A stretch of 64,000 nt of DNA, from the NCBI GenBank assembly GCA_900498135.1, contig LR026961.1, positions 582,874 through 646,873 of the forward strand. Direction: 5' to 3'. The first letter of the stretch is position 1. Every line of letters starts with the position of its first letter. Both the position numbers and the translations under genes were made by a program. Below the pieces are notes generated by a model, which ran no database searches, was not told the origin of the DNA, and saw nothing but the letters and a program-made list of their open reading frames with translations. Origin of the DNA: an uncultured Desulfatiglans sp. GTDB lineage: Bacteria; Desulfobacterota; DSM-4660; Desulfatiglandales; Desulfatiglandaceae. Below, piece after piece: positions 1 through 8,361 of the stretch.

Positions 1-455
1 GCGCAGCAGGGCGCATAAACGGCCTCATGCTCGGGCTTGAACCTCTCGACCCCGGTGCCCTCCGCCCACTTGGACCGGTCTTCGCGCTTCCCTCCCCAGG
101 GATTCCCTTCGCCGCCCAGGCCCCCCATGGCGCTGCGCAGACTTGCCGGCGCCATGCGGTATTCGAAATCGAGCAGGATTTTCCGCACCGCGCCGAGGAC
201 GTCGGTGATCGCCACACCCCGCGGGCAGCGGCTCACGCACAGGTTGCAGGTCGTGCACCGCCACCACGCCTCATCCTCGAGGTCGACCAGGCCAAAGCGC
301 GATTCGCAGATCATCCGGTGCGGCATGAAGGTCCGGACCAGGTTCCAGGGGCAGCTCGCCGAACACAAACCGCACTGAAAGCAGAGTTTGAAGGCCTCGC
401 CCCCGGCCTCCTGGATCATATCGATGGCTTCTTCCAGAGGTTCGACGATCTCCAT
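1..455 (-). CDS. HdrD/GlpC-type 4Fe-4S dicluster protein, partial (3' end outside window)
   Basis: The reading frame opens at an ATG at 455, five bases after the Shine-Dalgarno AGGAG, and runs off the left edge after about 151 residues. Two ferredoxin-type cysteine sets are visible: C25-x2-C28-x2-C31-x3-C35 and C67-x2-C70-x2-C73-x3-C77. Together they would bind two [4Fe-4S] clusters. The last visible residues include a Cys-Cys pair, which may begin a CCG domain of the heterodisulfide-reductase type. This architecture is typical of soluble electron-transfer subunits in anaerobes that pass electrons between flavoproteins and other Fe-S partners. It lies downstream of the SDR on the same strand with a 224-base gap, so it may be transcribed separately. 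The exact partner cannot be told from the visible part. Confidence 0.75.
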   Translation of the reverse strand, partial: MEIVEPLEEAIDMIQEAGGEAFKLCFQCGLCSASCPWNLVRTFMPHRMICESRFGLVDLEDEAWWRCTTCNLCVSRCPRGVAITDVLGAVRKILLDFEYRMAPASLRSAMGGLGGEGNPWGGKREDRSKWAEGTGVERFKPEHEAVYAPCC

Positions 456-679
456 CCGGGACTCCTGTAGAGAAGGCAAACGGTTATTCGTCGTTGTGAC
501 ATCCACCAGCCGGGACCATCCGGGAAAGCATCCACACGCCCGGAATGGTCATTCGCACACAGCTGCTGGTTTCAGAGAGATAGGGATAAAAAGCGGCTTC
601 AGCAACGCGTTTCGGTTCATCCGGACCGCAGGCACACACACTCGGCCTTGAAGGGCCGCCATGCGAGCGTGCTGCGGGC

Positions 680-1444
680 TCAGTGCATGTATCGGCCCCC
701 GTCCACCACCACCGTCTGACCGGTGATGAAATCGCTTTCCGCGGAGGCCAGGAAGAGGGCGGCCCCGGTGATGTCCTCGGGCGTACCCAGCCGCTTGAGC
801 GGCGTCTTGCTGGTGTCGTAACGGGTCACATCCGCCAGGGAACGGCTGGCCTCCGTATCCGTGAATCCGGGGGCGACGGCGTTGATGCAGATGTTGTGAG
901 GCCCGAGCTCGACAGCCAGTGCGCGGGTCAACGCCAGGATGCCGCCCTTCGAGGAAACGTAGTGGACGAACCCGTGCGACCCGGTGAAGGCCGTTTCAGA
1001 ACAGAGGTTGACGATCTTCCCGTACCCCTGCACCTTCATGACGGGGAAAACCGCCCGCACGGCCAGGAAGGCCCCCTTGACGTTGACCCCCATCACGCGG
1101 TCCCACTCGCCGAGGTCGATCTCGTCGAAGGGTTTGCGCAGCAGGCCATCATAGATCGCGGCGTTGTTGATCAGGATGTCGATCCGCCCGAACGCCGCGA
1201 CCGTGGCCTCCGCCATGGCCTTGGTGTCCGCCTCGCTCGTGACGTCGCCGGCAAAGAACTGCGCGGCTCCGCCCTGCTCTTCGATCAACCGGACGGTCTC
1301 CTTCATATCCTGGAGATCCTTGTCCCCGAAAACGATATTCATGACCATGACCCGCGCGCCCTCCCGGGCCAACCGCAGCGCAAACGCCCTTCCCAGCCCC
1401 CGGGCCCCGCCGGTCACCACCGCCACCCTGTCCTTCAAACGCAT
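680..1444 (-). CDS. Short-chain dehydrogenase/reductase (SDR family oxidoreductase)
   Basis: This is a 254-residue classical SDR, the usual length for the family. Visible motifs are the cofactor-binding TGGARGLG at residues 11-18, NNAA at 93-96, the catalytic Tyr162-x3-Lys166 with Ser149 thirteen residues before the Tyr, and a C-terminal DGG. The start is set at the ATG at 1444, seven bases after GAGGAG; an ATG six bases upstream (1450) would sit almost on the Shine-Dalgarno, and the frame stays open further upstream without a better start. It is expected to interconvert an alcohol and a ketone using NAD(P)H in the cytoplasm. The similarity pattern is that of FabG/3-hydroxyacyl-CoA-type enzymes, but the substrate cannot be told. 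Its neighbours are electron-transfer genes, consistent with acid or acyl-CoA oxidation. Confidence 0.88.
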   Translation of the reverse strand: MRLKDRVAVVTGGARGLGRAFALRLAREGARVMVMNIVFGDKDLQDMKETVRLIEEQGGAAQFFAGDVTSEADTKAMAEATVAAFGRIDILINNAAIYDGLLRKPFDEIDLGEWDRVMGVNVKGAFLAVRAVFPVMKVQGYGKIVNLCSETAFTGSHGFVHYVSSKGGILALTRALAVELGPHNICINAVAPGFTDTEASRSLADVTRYDTSKTPLKRLGTPEDITGAALFLASAESDFITGQTVVVDGGRYMH

Positions 1445-1652
1445 GGCCATGCTCCTCGCTATTGCTTTCCTTGAACACCGGCAGGGAAGGCCGTCGGCCC
1501 CGCTGCCGGATAGATTGAAAAACGCAGGCTCATCCATCCCCGATGCAAAGACCCGGCCAACCGTGAATCGTTCGCCGGCACGCTGCCGGCCCGGCCTTGC
1601 AAAGCCCCTTTGGAAACAGGCTCTCGGCGATGCCTGATTCCGTCCCTGTTCC

Positions 1653-1695
1653 CCCGGCGCGAAGGGCCGGGGAAAAACCCTTCCTTCGCGCCGGG
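1653..1695. terminator. 13-bp inverted repeat, possible terminator after the FAD oxidoreductase
   Basis: CCCGGCGCGAAGG at 1653-1665 is matched exactly by its reverse complement at 1683-1695, giving a strong GC-rich hairpin with a 17-base loop. It lies 36 bases past the stop of the FAD oxidoreductase and about 200 bases before the SDR start. No T-run follows on either strand, so it is not a classic intrinsic terminator. It could also be an RNA-stabilising or regulatory hairpin. Confidence 0.4.
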
Positions 1696-1730
1696 TGCCA
1701 CACAGGCCGGAGGGGGGAGGCCCGACCCGA

Positions 1731-3374
1731 TCAATACGTCGGTTTACGGAGTCCGTGCTCGTCCGCGATCACGTTGTAGCAGGCGTAGCTCGAACCGCGC
1801 CCGATCCCGGCGCCCCCGGGAACGCCCGAGGAGCACATGTACAGGTTCTTCACGAAGGTCTTGTATCCGCCCGGCAGTCCTCTGAAGCGGCCGCTCTGGC
1901 TGCCGCCCTGGTTGCCTTCGCACCAGCCGCCCTCACGCATATCGAGGTGCGTGTCCTGGATGTCGATCGGCGTGGCCACACGCTCCCCGATGAAGTTGTC
2001 CTTGGTCATGTTGGGGGCGTACTTCTGCCATTGCTCGATCATCGCATCCATGAACTCGTCGTGGAGCTGGCGCCATTCCTTCCGCGAGAAGAGGCGGGCG
2101 GGGGCGGTGAACTCCTCCACGTGGATGCTGTGCTTTCCTTCCGGCGCGCGCGTCGGATCCCAGATGCTGTCCGGCGCCGTCAGGCAGAAGATCTTGGACG
2201 GCATGCCCAGGAGGAAGATCTCGTGCATATACTTGTCTTCCATGAACCCGAGGTCTTTCGGGGCCCAGTAGGTCCGCGGCGTGATGTTCACATCCGGGTT
2301 GTCCTTCGCGGCCTTGTACTGCGGCAGTTCGTGCACCCCCACGGGTCCCCAGAACAGCTGGGCGCGGTCGAAGAAATAGGTGTCGACCTTGCGCTTCTGA
2401 TACGTGTTGAGTTTGTCCTCGCCGATGAGGCGCAGGAAGAGCTGCGGGCTGGCATTGTCCGAGACCACCATCTGCTTGGCCTCGATCTCCGTCCCGTCCA
2501 GGAGCTTGATCCCCTTGGCCTTGCCATCCTCGATGAGGACCTTGGCCACCTCGGAGTTGATGTGGTACTCGACCCCCATCTTCTTGCCGGCCGAAACCAG
2601 CGCATCGGTGATGGACTGGGTGCCGCCCTTGGCGATGGCCGCCGTCTCCCAGCCGAGCACGAGGTGCAGCGTGGCGTACAGGAAGGCCAGACCGGGCACG
2701 TCATCCGGATAGATGCCGCAGGAGGTCAGGAAGCCCCTCAGGGTCAGGATCCGCAGCTCAGGGCTCTCGAAGAAGTAGTGGGCGACCTCTTTGGCCGTCA
2801 TGAACTGCATGGAGGGGTCGACCCCGCTCTTCGGGTTGGACATCAGCTCCTCCACCGGGTCCGGCACCCCCCAGGGGGTCGGCACGGAGTAGCGCTGCCG
2901 ATGAAACGCCGGGCGGACGTAATCCCGATACTTCGCCGTGACATCCAGGTAGGCCTCCGCGTCGGCCTTGGAAAACCGCTTGATCTGCTCATAGGTCTTC
3001 TTGAAATTTTCTTCGCTGAACTTCGTCTCGCCGGTTTCCGGGTTCACGACCGGGAACGCGGCGTAGCTGACATACGAGGTCCCGTCGTCGAAGATGATGG
3101 CCTCGTTGGTGTCCGGAAAGACGTACTCCAGACCCTCCGCCCGAAGATTGAATTCCTTGTAGGCGGGATGCCCGTAATAGCGCGTGAAATGCGCACAGAA
3201 ATTCCCCCGGAATCCAGGTGCCGGGGAGTCGTCGAACGACACCGCGCCGCCGCCGAGGTGGTCCAGACGTTCAAAGACCCCGACCTTCAGACCGGCCTTG
3301 GCCAGATAGGGGGCAATGGTCGTCCCGTGATGTCCACCGCCAATAACCACCGCATCGTACGATTTGTCCGCCAT
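1731..3374 (-). CDS. FAD-dependent oxidoreductase of the phytoene-desaturase-like (NAD(P)/FAD) superfamily
   Basis: The 547-residue product opens with a Rossmann ADP-binding fold: GGGHHG at residues 12-17 (GxGxxG type), then an acidic residue near position 35 and an L-G-G-G segment, as in amine-oxidase and phytoene-desaturase-like flavoproteins. The start ATG at 3374 follows AGGAGG by eight bases. Length and overall layout fit the CrtI/COG1233-like group, but no carotenoid genes are nearby, so a carotenoid role is unlikely. It sits immediately downstream of etfB (67-base gap, same strand). It may therefore feed electrons to, or take them from, EtfAB or a quinone. The substrate is unknown. Confidence 0.8.
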   Translation of the reverse strand: MADKSYDAVVIGGGHHGTTIAPYLAKAGLKVGVFERLDHLGGGAVSFDDSPAPGFRGNFCAHFTRYYGHPAYKEFNLRAEGLEYVFPDTNEAIIFDDGTSYVSYAAFPVVNPETGETKFSEENFKKTYEQIKRFSKADAEAYLDVTAKYRDYVRPAFHRQRYSVPTPWGVPDPVEELMSNPKSGVDPSMQFMTAKEVAHYFFESPELRILTLRGFLTSCGIYPDDVPGLAFLYATLHLVLGWETAAIAKGGTQSITDALVSAGKKMGVEYHINSEVAKVLIEDGKAKGIKLLDGTEIEAKQMVVSDNASPQLFLRLIGEDKLNTYQKRKVDTYFFDRAQLFWGPVGVHELPQYKAAKDNPDVNITPRTYWAPKDLGFMEDKYMHEIFLLGMPSKIFCLTAPDSIWDPTRAPEGKHSIHVEEFTAPARLFSRKEWRQLHDEFMDAMIEQWQKYAPNMTKDNFIGERVATPIDIQDTHLDMREGGWCEGNQGGSQSGRFRGLPGGYKTFVKNLYMCSSGVPGGAGIGRGSSYACYNVIADEHGLRKPTY

Positions 3375-3441
3375 TTCAACTACCTCCTGTTTCCGTTGAT
3401 GATGATTGAAACCTTTCCGATATCACCCGGTTTTGAAAACC

Positions 3442-4236
3442 TTATTGCAGAGATTTGAGGACAGCCGCCAGTTTGCCCGCCACCTCATCCGGGGTCGCCC
3501 CTTCCAGAAACTGGCAGTTTCTTCGCATATCCGGCGGTGAAGACAGTTCGACAATGCACATCTTGTTGAGGGCGTCCGACGGCGTTCCCAGCTCCTGGGT
3601 GCTCCAGGACGGGATGGAACCCGCGCCCTTGAGCATCTTCAGCATCCGCGTCCTCGAGATGTACCGGAGTTCGCCCACCTCGTTGCTGACGGTGACGAGG
3701 GCAGGCAGGGCGGCCTTCACCCGTTCGTAGCCCTCGGGCGTGCTCTTCTTGACCACCACGCTGCCCTCTTCAACGCTGATCTCACGGGCGAGGCTGATGC
3801 TCGGAATCCCCAGGATCTCCCCCAGCAGCAGGCCCACCTGCCCCGAATCCCAGTCCCCGGCCTGGCGCCCGGTCAGGATCAGGTCGTAGTCCCCGATCTT
3901 CCGGATCGCATCGGCCAGCGCCTGGGCCACGGAATAACTGTCGAGCTTGTCGAAGGCGTCGTCCTGGAGCAGGATCAGTTCGTCGGCGCCGGCCGCCAGG
4001 GCCTTGCGCAGCACCGTGTCCGACACCTTCTTCCCGAGGCTCAGGACGGTGATGGTCCCGCCCAGGTCCTCCGTGATCCGCAGGGCCGCCTCCAGCGCGT
4101 TCTCGTCGAACGGGCTGATCACCTGGGGCGCATCGACGATCACTTCCTTGTTCTCCGCATCCACCCGCACATCCGACAGGGGCGCTTCGGGATCGGGTAT
4201 CTGCTTCGCGCAGACGATGATTCGCATCTCTTTCAT
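3442..4236 (-). CDS. etfB: Electron transfer flavoprotein, beta subunit
   Basis: EtfB pairs with EtfA to form the soluble FAD/AMP electron carrier that accepts electrons from acyl-CoA dehydrogenases and similar flavoenzymes. The 264-residue product has the usual length and shows the beta-subunit signature around GRQAGDWDSGQVG and an N-terminal I-V-C-A-K-Q-I-P-D-P segment. Translation probably starts at the ATG at 4236, which shares its A with the etfA stop codon (TGATG) and follows GGAGGG by six bases; a GTG just upstream and an ATG at 4227 are alternatives. It is co-transcribed with etfA and the membrane Fe-S oxidoreductase upstream. No acyl-CoA dehydrogenase gene is in the window, so its electron donor is encoded elsewhere. 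Confidence 0.95.
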   Translation of the reverse strand: MKEMRIIVCAKQIPDPEAPLSDVRVDAENKEVIVDAPQVISPFDENALEAALRITEDLGGTITVLSLGKKVSDTVLRKALAAGADELILLQDDAFDKLDSYSVAQALADAIRKIGDYDLILTGRQAGDWDSGQVGLLLGEILGIPSISLAREISVEEGSVVVKKSTPEGYERVKAALPALVTVSNEVGELRYISRTRMLKMLKGAGSIPSWSTQELGTPSDALNKMCIVELSSPPDMRRNCQFLEGATPDEVAGKLAAVLKSLQ

Positions 4237-5222
4237 CACAGTCCCTCCAGTTTCTCGACCAGCGCAGGAATGATCTTATCGAAATCCTCGACCACGCCGT
4301 AGTCGGCCACCTTGAACATGTTGCAGCCGGCATCCGTGTTGATCGCGATGATCTTCTTCGAGTGCACCATGCCGACCAGGTGCTGGATCGCCCCCGAGAT
4401 CCCCACCGCCACGTAGATGTCCGGAGAGATCATCGTCCCGGTCAGACCCACCTGGTGATCCGAGGAGATCCACCCCTTGTCCACCGCCACCCGGCTGCAG
4501 CCGATCATCACGTTGCCGAAGGACTTGCTCAGGGCCTTGCGCAGATCCTCGAGAACCTCGAACCCGTCCTCTTCGCCCAGGCCTGCGCCCCCGGCCACGA
4601 CCACGTCCGCCTTGTCGAGGGCGACAATCTCCTCCTTGACCACCTCGAGGGAGGCGACCCTGGCCATGGAGACGTCGAGCTCCACCGCTATCTCGGCGAT
4701 CTCGCCTTTGGCCTCGCCCGCCGCGGCCGGTTCGAACACCTTTCCCCGCACCGTCGCCATCTGCGGATCGCCGGGGCACTTGAAGACCGATATGGCATTT
4801 CCGCCCGAGACCGGCTTGGTCCGCAGCAGCAGCCCGTCCTGCGGATCGACGGCCAGGTCGATGCAGTCCGTCGTCAGCCGCGCGCCCAGGCGGCAGGCGA
4901 GCCGCGGCCCGAGTTCCATCCCCTTGTAGGAGTGGCTCATCAGGAAGACCCCGGGCTTGACCTGTGCGCAGACCTGCTCCAGGGCCTTCAGCCAGAACTC
5001 CGGCTGAAAACCTTTCAGCAGCGGGTGCGCCACGCTGTAAACCTTCGCCGGACCGTAGGAAGCCGCCTCAGCAGCGCCTCCACCCGGCTCATCCCCTAGA
5101 AGGAGTACGCAGAGATCTCCGCCCCGCTCCTTGGCCAGCCGCCGGCCGACCCCCACCAGTTCCAGGGTCCGTGTGTCCAGTGAACCCTCTTTCATGTCTC
5201 CCAGAATCAGGACATCACCCAT
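4236..5222 (-). CDS. etfA: Electron transfer flavoprotein, alpha subunit
   Basis: The 328-residue EtfA carries the C-terminal FAD-binding domain. This is recognisable by the V-A-G-G-A-G-L-G segment, a K-G-W-I stretch, and the run from Q-V-G-L-T-G-T to V-G-I-S-G-A-I-Q-H-L, ending with the A-D-Y-G-V-V-E-D motif. The start ATG at 5222 is seven bases after a GAGGAG-type Shine-Dalgarno. Gene order EMO-like oxidoreductase, etfA, etfB with one shared base at the etfA-etfB junction indicates one operon and coupled translation. The complex would shuttle electrons from a flavin dehydrogenase to the membrane oxidoreductase encoded just upstream. Confidence 0.95.
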   Translation of the reverse strand: MGDVLILGDMKEGSLDTRTLELVGVGRRLAKERGGDLCVLLLGDEPGGGAAEAASYGPAKVYSVAHPLLKGFQPEFWLKALEQVCAQVKPGVFLMSHSYKGMELGPRLACRLGARLTTDCIDLAVDPQDGLLLRTKPVSGGNAISVFKCPGDPQMATVRGKVFEPAAAGEAKGEIAEIAVELDVSMARVASLEVVKEEIVALDKADVVVAGGAGLGEEDGFEVLEDLRKALSKSFGNVMIGCSRVAVDKGWISSDHQVGLTGTMISPDIYVAVGISGAIQHLVGMVHSKKIIAINTDAGCNMFKVADYGVVEDFDKIIPALVEKLEGL

Positions 5223-5257
5223 GTGGATCCTCCTCTTGCAAAAAGGTTCGGCTTATC

Positions 5258-7210
5258 TCAGGCGCCGGGCGCTTCGGCATCGACCCCTTCCAATGCCTGC
5301 AGCACTAGCTCGTTCAGGTCCATGACCTGGAGCTTCTCGTTCAGCCCCGCCGCCTTGCGGGCATCTTCCAACATGATCCGGCACAGCGGACACGCCGTCA
5401 CCAGGATCTTCGCCCCGGTGGCCTCGGCCTCCCTGATCCGGATCTCGCTCATCTTGACCTCCCCGGTCAGATCCTGCCACATCCGTCCACCGCCGCCGCC
5501 GCAGCACAAACTGTCTTCGCGGTGGTGCGCCATCTCCACCAGGTTGAGTCCGGGGATCGCCCGGATCACCTCGCGCGGTTCATCGAAGATGCGGTTGTAT
5601 CGGCCCAGATAGCAGGGGTCGTGGTAGGTGACCGTCGTCTTCTGCTGCTCCCGGAACCGGAGCTGTCCCTGCTCCAGCATCTCTCGCAGCAGAAGGGTAT
5701 AGTGCCGGGCCCTGAAGGGGGCGTCGGGGTACTCGTTGCGGAAGGTGTGAAAACAGTGGGGCGAAGAGGTGACGACCTCGGTGATGCCGTAGCGGTCGAA
5801 GAGTTCGAGGCACTTTTCCTGCTGCTCCTGGAACAGTCCCAACTCGCCCACGCGCCGGGCGATGTCCCCGCAGCAGGGCTCCTTCTTGCCCAGGATGCCG
5901 AAGGAGGCCCCCGTAGTCTGGAGGATCTTCGTCAACGAGCGGGCGATCCCGCGGGCCGTGTCGTCAAAGGAGGTGGTGCACCCCACAAAGTAGCACAGGT
6001 CCGCCTCCACCCCCCTTTTCGTGAGATCAGGCGGGTTGAGATCCTTCGCCCAGGCGTCGCGCTGGCCCTTGGAAGACTCCCAAGGATTGTCGTATTTCGC
6101 CAGCTTCTCGAGGGTCTGGTTCAGGAGCTTCGGCACCTGCGTGCCCTCCTCCACGGCGAGCACCCGCTTTCTCGTCACCGCCTCGAAGGAGGCCCCATAG
6201 ATCGGACAGACCTCCAGACAGGCGCGGCAGGTGGTGCAGTACCAGAAGTTCTTGTCGACATCGCTCTCCTCCCCGCGGCTCAGGAAGCGGACATCCCCGA
6301 AGGAGGAATGGGTCTGCCACAGGGAACGCCGCATGGCCTGGATGAAATCGCGGGGGGCAAAAGGTTCCTTGGCGCCCGCTGAGGGACAAACCGCGACGCA
6401 CCGGCCGCATCGCATGCAGGCGTCGAAGAAGACCGTGTCCCCGAGATCGAACTGGCCGGCCTCCTCGATATCCAGGGCGGCCGGTTTCTCGATCCCTTCG
6501 AAGTAGACGGCCGCCGGTGCGCCGAGGACGTGGAAGAGCTTCGTGAAGGGGATCACCGCGATGAGGGAGAGGCTCAGGAGCGTATGGCCCCACCAGACCG
6601 CCGGATAGGCGGCTTCGGAGGCCGACGCCGAAAAGAGCGCCCCTGCCCACCCGCCCGCGAAGGACCATCCCCCCCAGACCGGCTGCTCGTAGGAGAGACG
6701 CAGCCCCTCCAGCAGGAATCCGGAAAGACCCACCACCAGGAGCCACAAGGGCACGACGGCATCCTCCAGCCGACGTTCGAGCCGCGGAACCCGCTGCATA
6801 TAGCGGCGGACGAGCGCCCAGAGGAGCCCGGCCAGCAGCATGAGACCCGCGATCTCCATCGCCACCGAGAAAATCAGATAGGTCGTACCCGTCAGAAAGG
6901 CCACGAGATAATGGTGTACGGCGAGCACCGTGGTGCCGATAAAAAGGGAGAGAAAACCCCAGAAGATAAAAAGATGCATAAGGCCGGCGGCCGGCTCCCC
7001 ATGCAGGATGCGCCGCCCCAGAAAGCTGTCCAGGACCATCCGCTTGAGCGCCTCTTTGGAGAAGGGGATCTTCAGCGACCCGGCGTTCTTCTTCCAGACG
7101 AGCACATGGGCTGCCATCCCTGCCAGGAAAAGGGCCGTTGCCAGCGCCGCCAGGAGGTAAAACAGCCAGACCAGGTCGATCTGCCAGAACATCATCCGCT
7201 GCGGTGTCAT
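5258..7210 (-). CDS. Membrane-bound HdrD-like Fe-S oxidoreductase, probable EtfAB:menaquinone oxidoreductase (EMO family)
   Basis: The 650-residue protein starts with about five transmembrane segments (roughly residues 10-260) resembling the NarI-like cytochrome b domain. It continues with two ferredoxin motifs (C-M-R-C-G-R-C-V-A-V-C-P and C-T-T-C-R-A-C-L-E-V-C-P) and two HdrD-type cysteine-rich (CCG) domains. This order matches EMO enzymes, known from fatty-acid and aromatic-acid degrading anaerobes, which oxidise reduced EtfAB and reduce menaquinone. The start at 7210 is preferred over an in-frame ATG 33 bases upstream because AGGAG lies about eight bases before it. It is the first gene of the operon with etfA 35 bases downstream, and diverges from a LysR gene across 154 bases. 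Function is inferred from architecture and the etfAB neighbours. Confidence 0.85.
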   Translation of the reverse strand: MTPQRMMFWQIDLVWLFYLLAALATALFLAGMAAHVLVWKKNAGSLKIPFSKEALKRMVLDSFLGRRILHGEPAAGLMHLFIFWGFLSLFIGTTVLAVHHYLVAFLTGTTYLIFSVAMEIAGLMLLAGLLWALVRRYMQRVPRLERRLEDAVVPLWLLVVGLSGFLLEGLRLSYEQPVWGGWSFAGGWAGALFSASASEAAYPAVWWGHTLLSLSLIAVIPFTKLFHVLGAPAAVYFEGIEKPAALDIEEAGQFDLGDTVFFDACMRCGRCVAVCPSAGAKEPFAPRDFIQAMRRSLWQTHSSFGDVRFLSRGEESDVDKNFWYCTTCRACLEVCPIYGASFEAVTRKRVLAVEEGTQVPKLLNQTLEKLAKYDNPWESSKGQRDAWAKDLNPPDLTKRGVEADLCYFVGCTTSFDDTARGIARSLTKILQTTGASFGILGKKEPCCGDIARRVGELGLFQEQQEKCLELFDRYGITEVVTSSPHCFHTFRNEYPDAPFRARHYTLLLREMLEQGQLRFREQQKTTVTYHDPCYLGRYNRIFDEPREVIRAIPGLNLVEMAHHREDSLCCGGGGGRMWQDLTGEVKMSEIRIREAEATGAKILVTACPLCRIMLEDARKAAGLNEKLQVMDLNELVLQALEGVDAEAPGA

Positions 7211-7266
7211 GAAGCCTTCTCCTCTCTTGGGGTTGCCGCACAAAAGCGCCTGTTTGAGAAAATATT

Positions 7267-7291
7267 CCTTGTTTTTCTATTGACTTGTCAA
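7267..7291 (-). promoter_or_regulatory. Possible divergent promoter for the EMO-etfAB operon
   Basis: On the minus strand TTGACA (7291-7286) is a perfect -35 box, followed at a spacing of about 18 bases by the weaker GAATAT. Its -35 abuts the -35 of the plus-strand promoter. Together they form the perfect palindrome TGACTTGTCA at 7281-7290. Confidence 0.4.
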
Positions 7292-7309
7292 AGCAATTGT
7301 TTTTATAGT
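7280..7309 (+). promoter_or_regulatory. Sigma-70-type promoter for the LysR gene
   Basis: TTGACT at 7280-7285 and TATAGT at 7304-7309 are separated by 18 bases, close to consensus. The predicted transcription start falls inside the LysR-type operator just downstream, which suggests autorepression. Confidence 0.55.
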
Positions 7310-7310
7310 C

Positions 7311-7329
7311 ATATAAGTTTTTCTTATAT
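7311..7329. promoter_or_regulatory. LysR-type operator (T-N11-A box)
   Basis: ATATAAG, five T bases, then CTTATAT make a perfect seven-base dyad that contains the LysR consensus T-N11-A (T7314 to A7326). It lies 35 bases before the LysR start codon and about 100 bases upstream of the EMO-like gene, between divergent genes. That is the usual place for a binding site of the divergently encoded regulator. Confidence 0.65.
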
Positions 7330-7364
7330 TCAAAAAGAACTTTTTATAGAAATCAGGAGGACTG

Positions 7365-8246
7365 ATGCGCGTCAATCTGAATCAGCTCCGGGCCTTTTTC
7401 CTTGCCACCCGTGAAAAGAGCATCACCAAGGCGGCCGAGTCCCTTTACGTGACCCAGCCGGCGGTGACCATGCAGATCAAGGCCCTCGAGGAAGACCTGG
7501 ATCTGAAGCTCTTCACCCGCTACGGCAAGGCGCTCGAACTGACCGAGACCGGGCGGGTCCTTTTCGGCTACGCCGAGCGCATCTTCGAGATCGTGGAAGA
7601 AATGGAGTATGTCCTCAAGGGCCGCGCCGAACTCTCCCAGGGGTCGCTCGTCATCGGCACGACCCGGAGTTTTGCCAGGCACCTCATGCCCCAGATCCTG
7701 TCCCGTTTCCAGGAACGGTATCCGGACATCAAGGTCTATCTGAAGGAAGCCAGTTCCACCAGCATTGCGGAGGGCATCATCGCCCACGAATTCAACGTCG
7801 GGATCATCGCCCGAATCCCGTTCCGGAGCAGACTGAGCGTCGTGCCTTACTCCAAGGAGGAATTCTGCCTGGTGGTCCCCACGACTCATCGCTTCGCCAG
7901 GATGCAGACGGTGCACATGAGCGACCTCGCCACGGAGCCCATCATCATCCGCGAGGAAGGGTCGGGCTCGCGCTACGCCATCCTTTCGTTCCTCGACGCC
8001 TACGGCATCAAACCCTCGGTGCTGCTCGAGGCGGAAAGTCTCGAGTTCATCAAACAGTATGTCATTCAGGGACGGGGGGTCACCATCATGTACAAACCCG
8101 ACATCCGCCTGGAAACCCAGCTGGGGCTTCTCAAGCCCATCAATCTGGCCGAGGGTCCCATCCAGGTCCAGACGGACATGATCTTCGCCAAGGGAATCGA
8201 GCTCAATCCAGCCACCAAGGCCTTTCTCAGCTTGTTTGAGGGATGA
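7365..8246 (+). CDS. LysR family transcriptional regulator
   Basis: The 293-residue protein has the family length. An N-terminal winged helix-turn-helix (residues 1-60, including S-I-T-K-A-A-E-S-L-Y-V-T-Q-P-A-V-T and L-F-T-R near its end) is followed by a type-2 periplasmic-binding effector domain. The ATG at 7365 follows CAGGAGG by four bases. The gene is divergent from the EMO-etfAB operon with a T-N11-A operator and overlapping promoters between them, so it most likely controls that operon and itself. The inducer is unknown; a CoA-ester or organic-acid intermediate is a guess from context. The downstream repeat protein may be its second target. Confidence 0.92.
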   Translation: MRVNLNQLRAFFLATREKSITKAAESLYVTQPAVTMQIKALEEDLDLKLFTRYGKALELTETGRVLFGYAERIFEIVEEMEYVLKGRAELSQGSLVIGTTRSFARHLMPQILSRFQERYPDIKVYLKEASSTSIAEGIIAHEFNVGIIARIPFRSRLSVVPYSKEEFCLVVPTTHRFARMQTVHMSDLATEPIIIREEGSGSRYAILSFLDAYGIKPSVLLEAESLEFIKQYVIQGRGVTIMYKPDIRLETQLGLLKPINLAEGPIQVQTDMIFAKGIELNPATKAFLSLFEG

Positions 8247-8281
8247 GAATCATATAAGATGCACAGGGTTTTAATTGGCCG

Positions 8282-8325
8282 ATGCACTCCGGGCCCTACC
8301 GGGATGCGCTCCAGGCCCTACCGGG
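8282..8325. repeat. Two tandem 22-bp repeats
   Basis: Two adjacent 22-base units (8282-8303 and 8304-8325) differ at two positions and each ends in GCCCTACCGGG. They lie between the LysR stop and the next gene. Function is unknown; a binding site or slippage product is possible. Confidence 0.7.
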
Positions 8326-8361
8326 CTGACCGCCCACATCACTGCAAGGAGAAAAACACCG

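Noticed and set aside
1695-3458. Long plus-strand open frame opposite the FAD oxidoreductase
   Set aside because: It mirrors a gene with strong FAD motifs and ribosome site; GC-rich codons readily leave the opposite strand open. Low-complexity His/Arg/Val-rich product.
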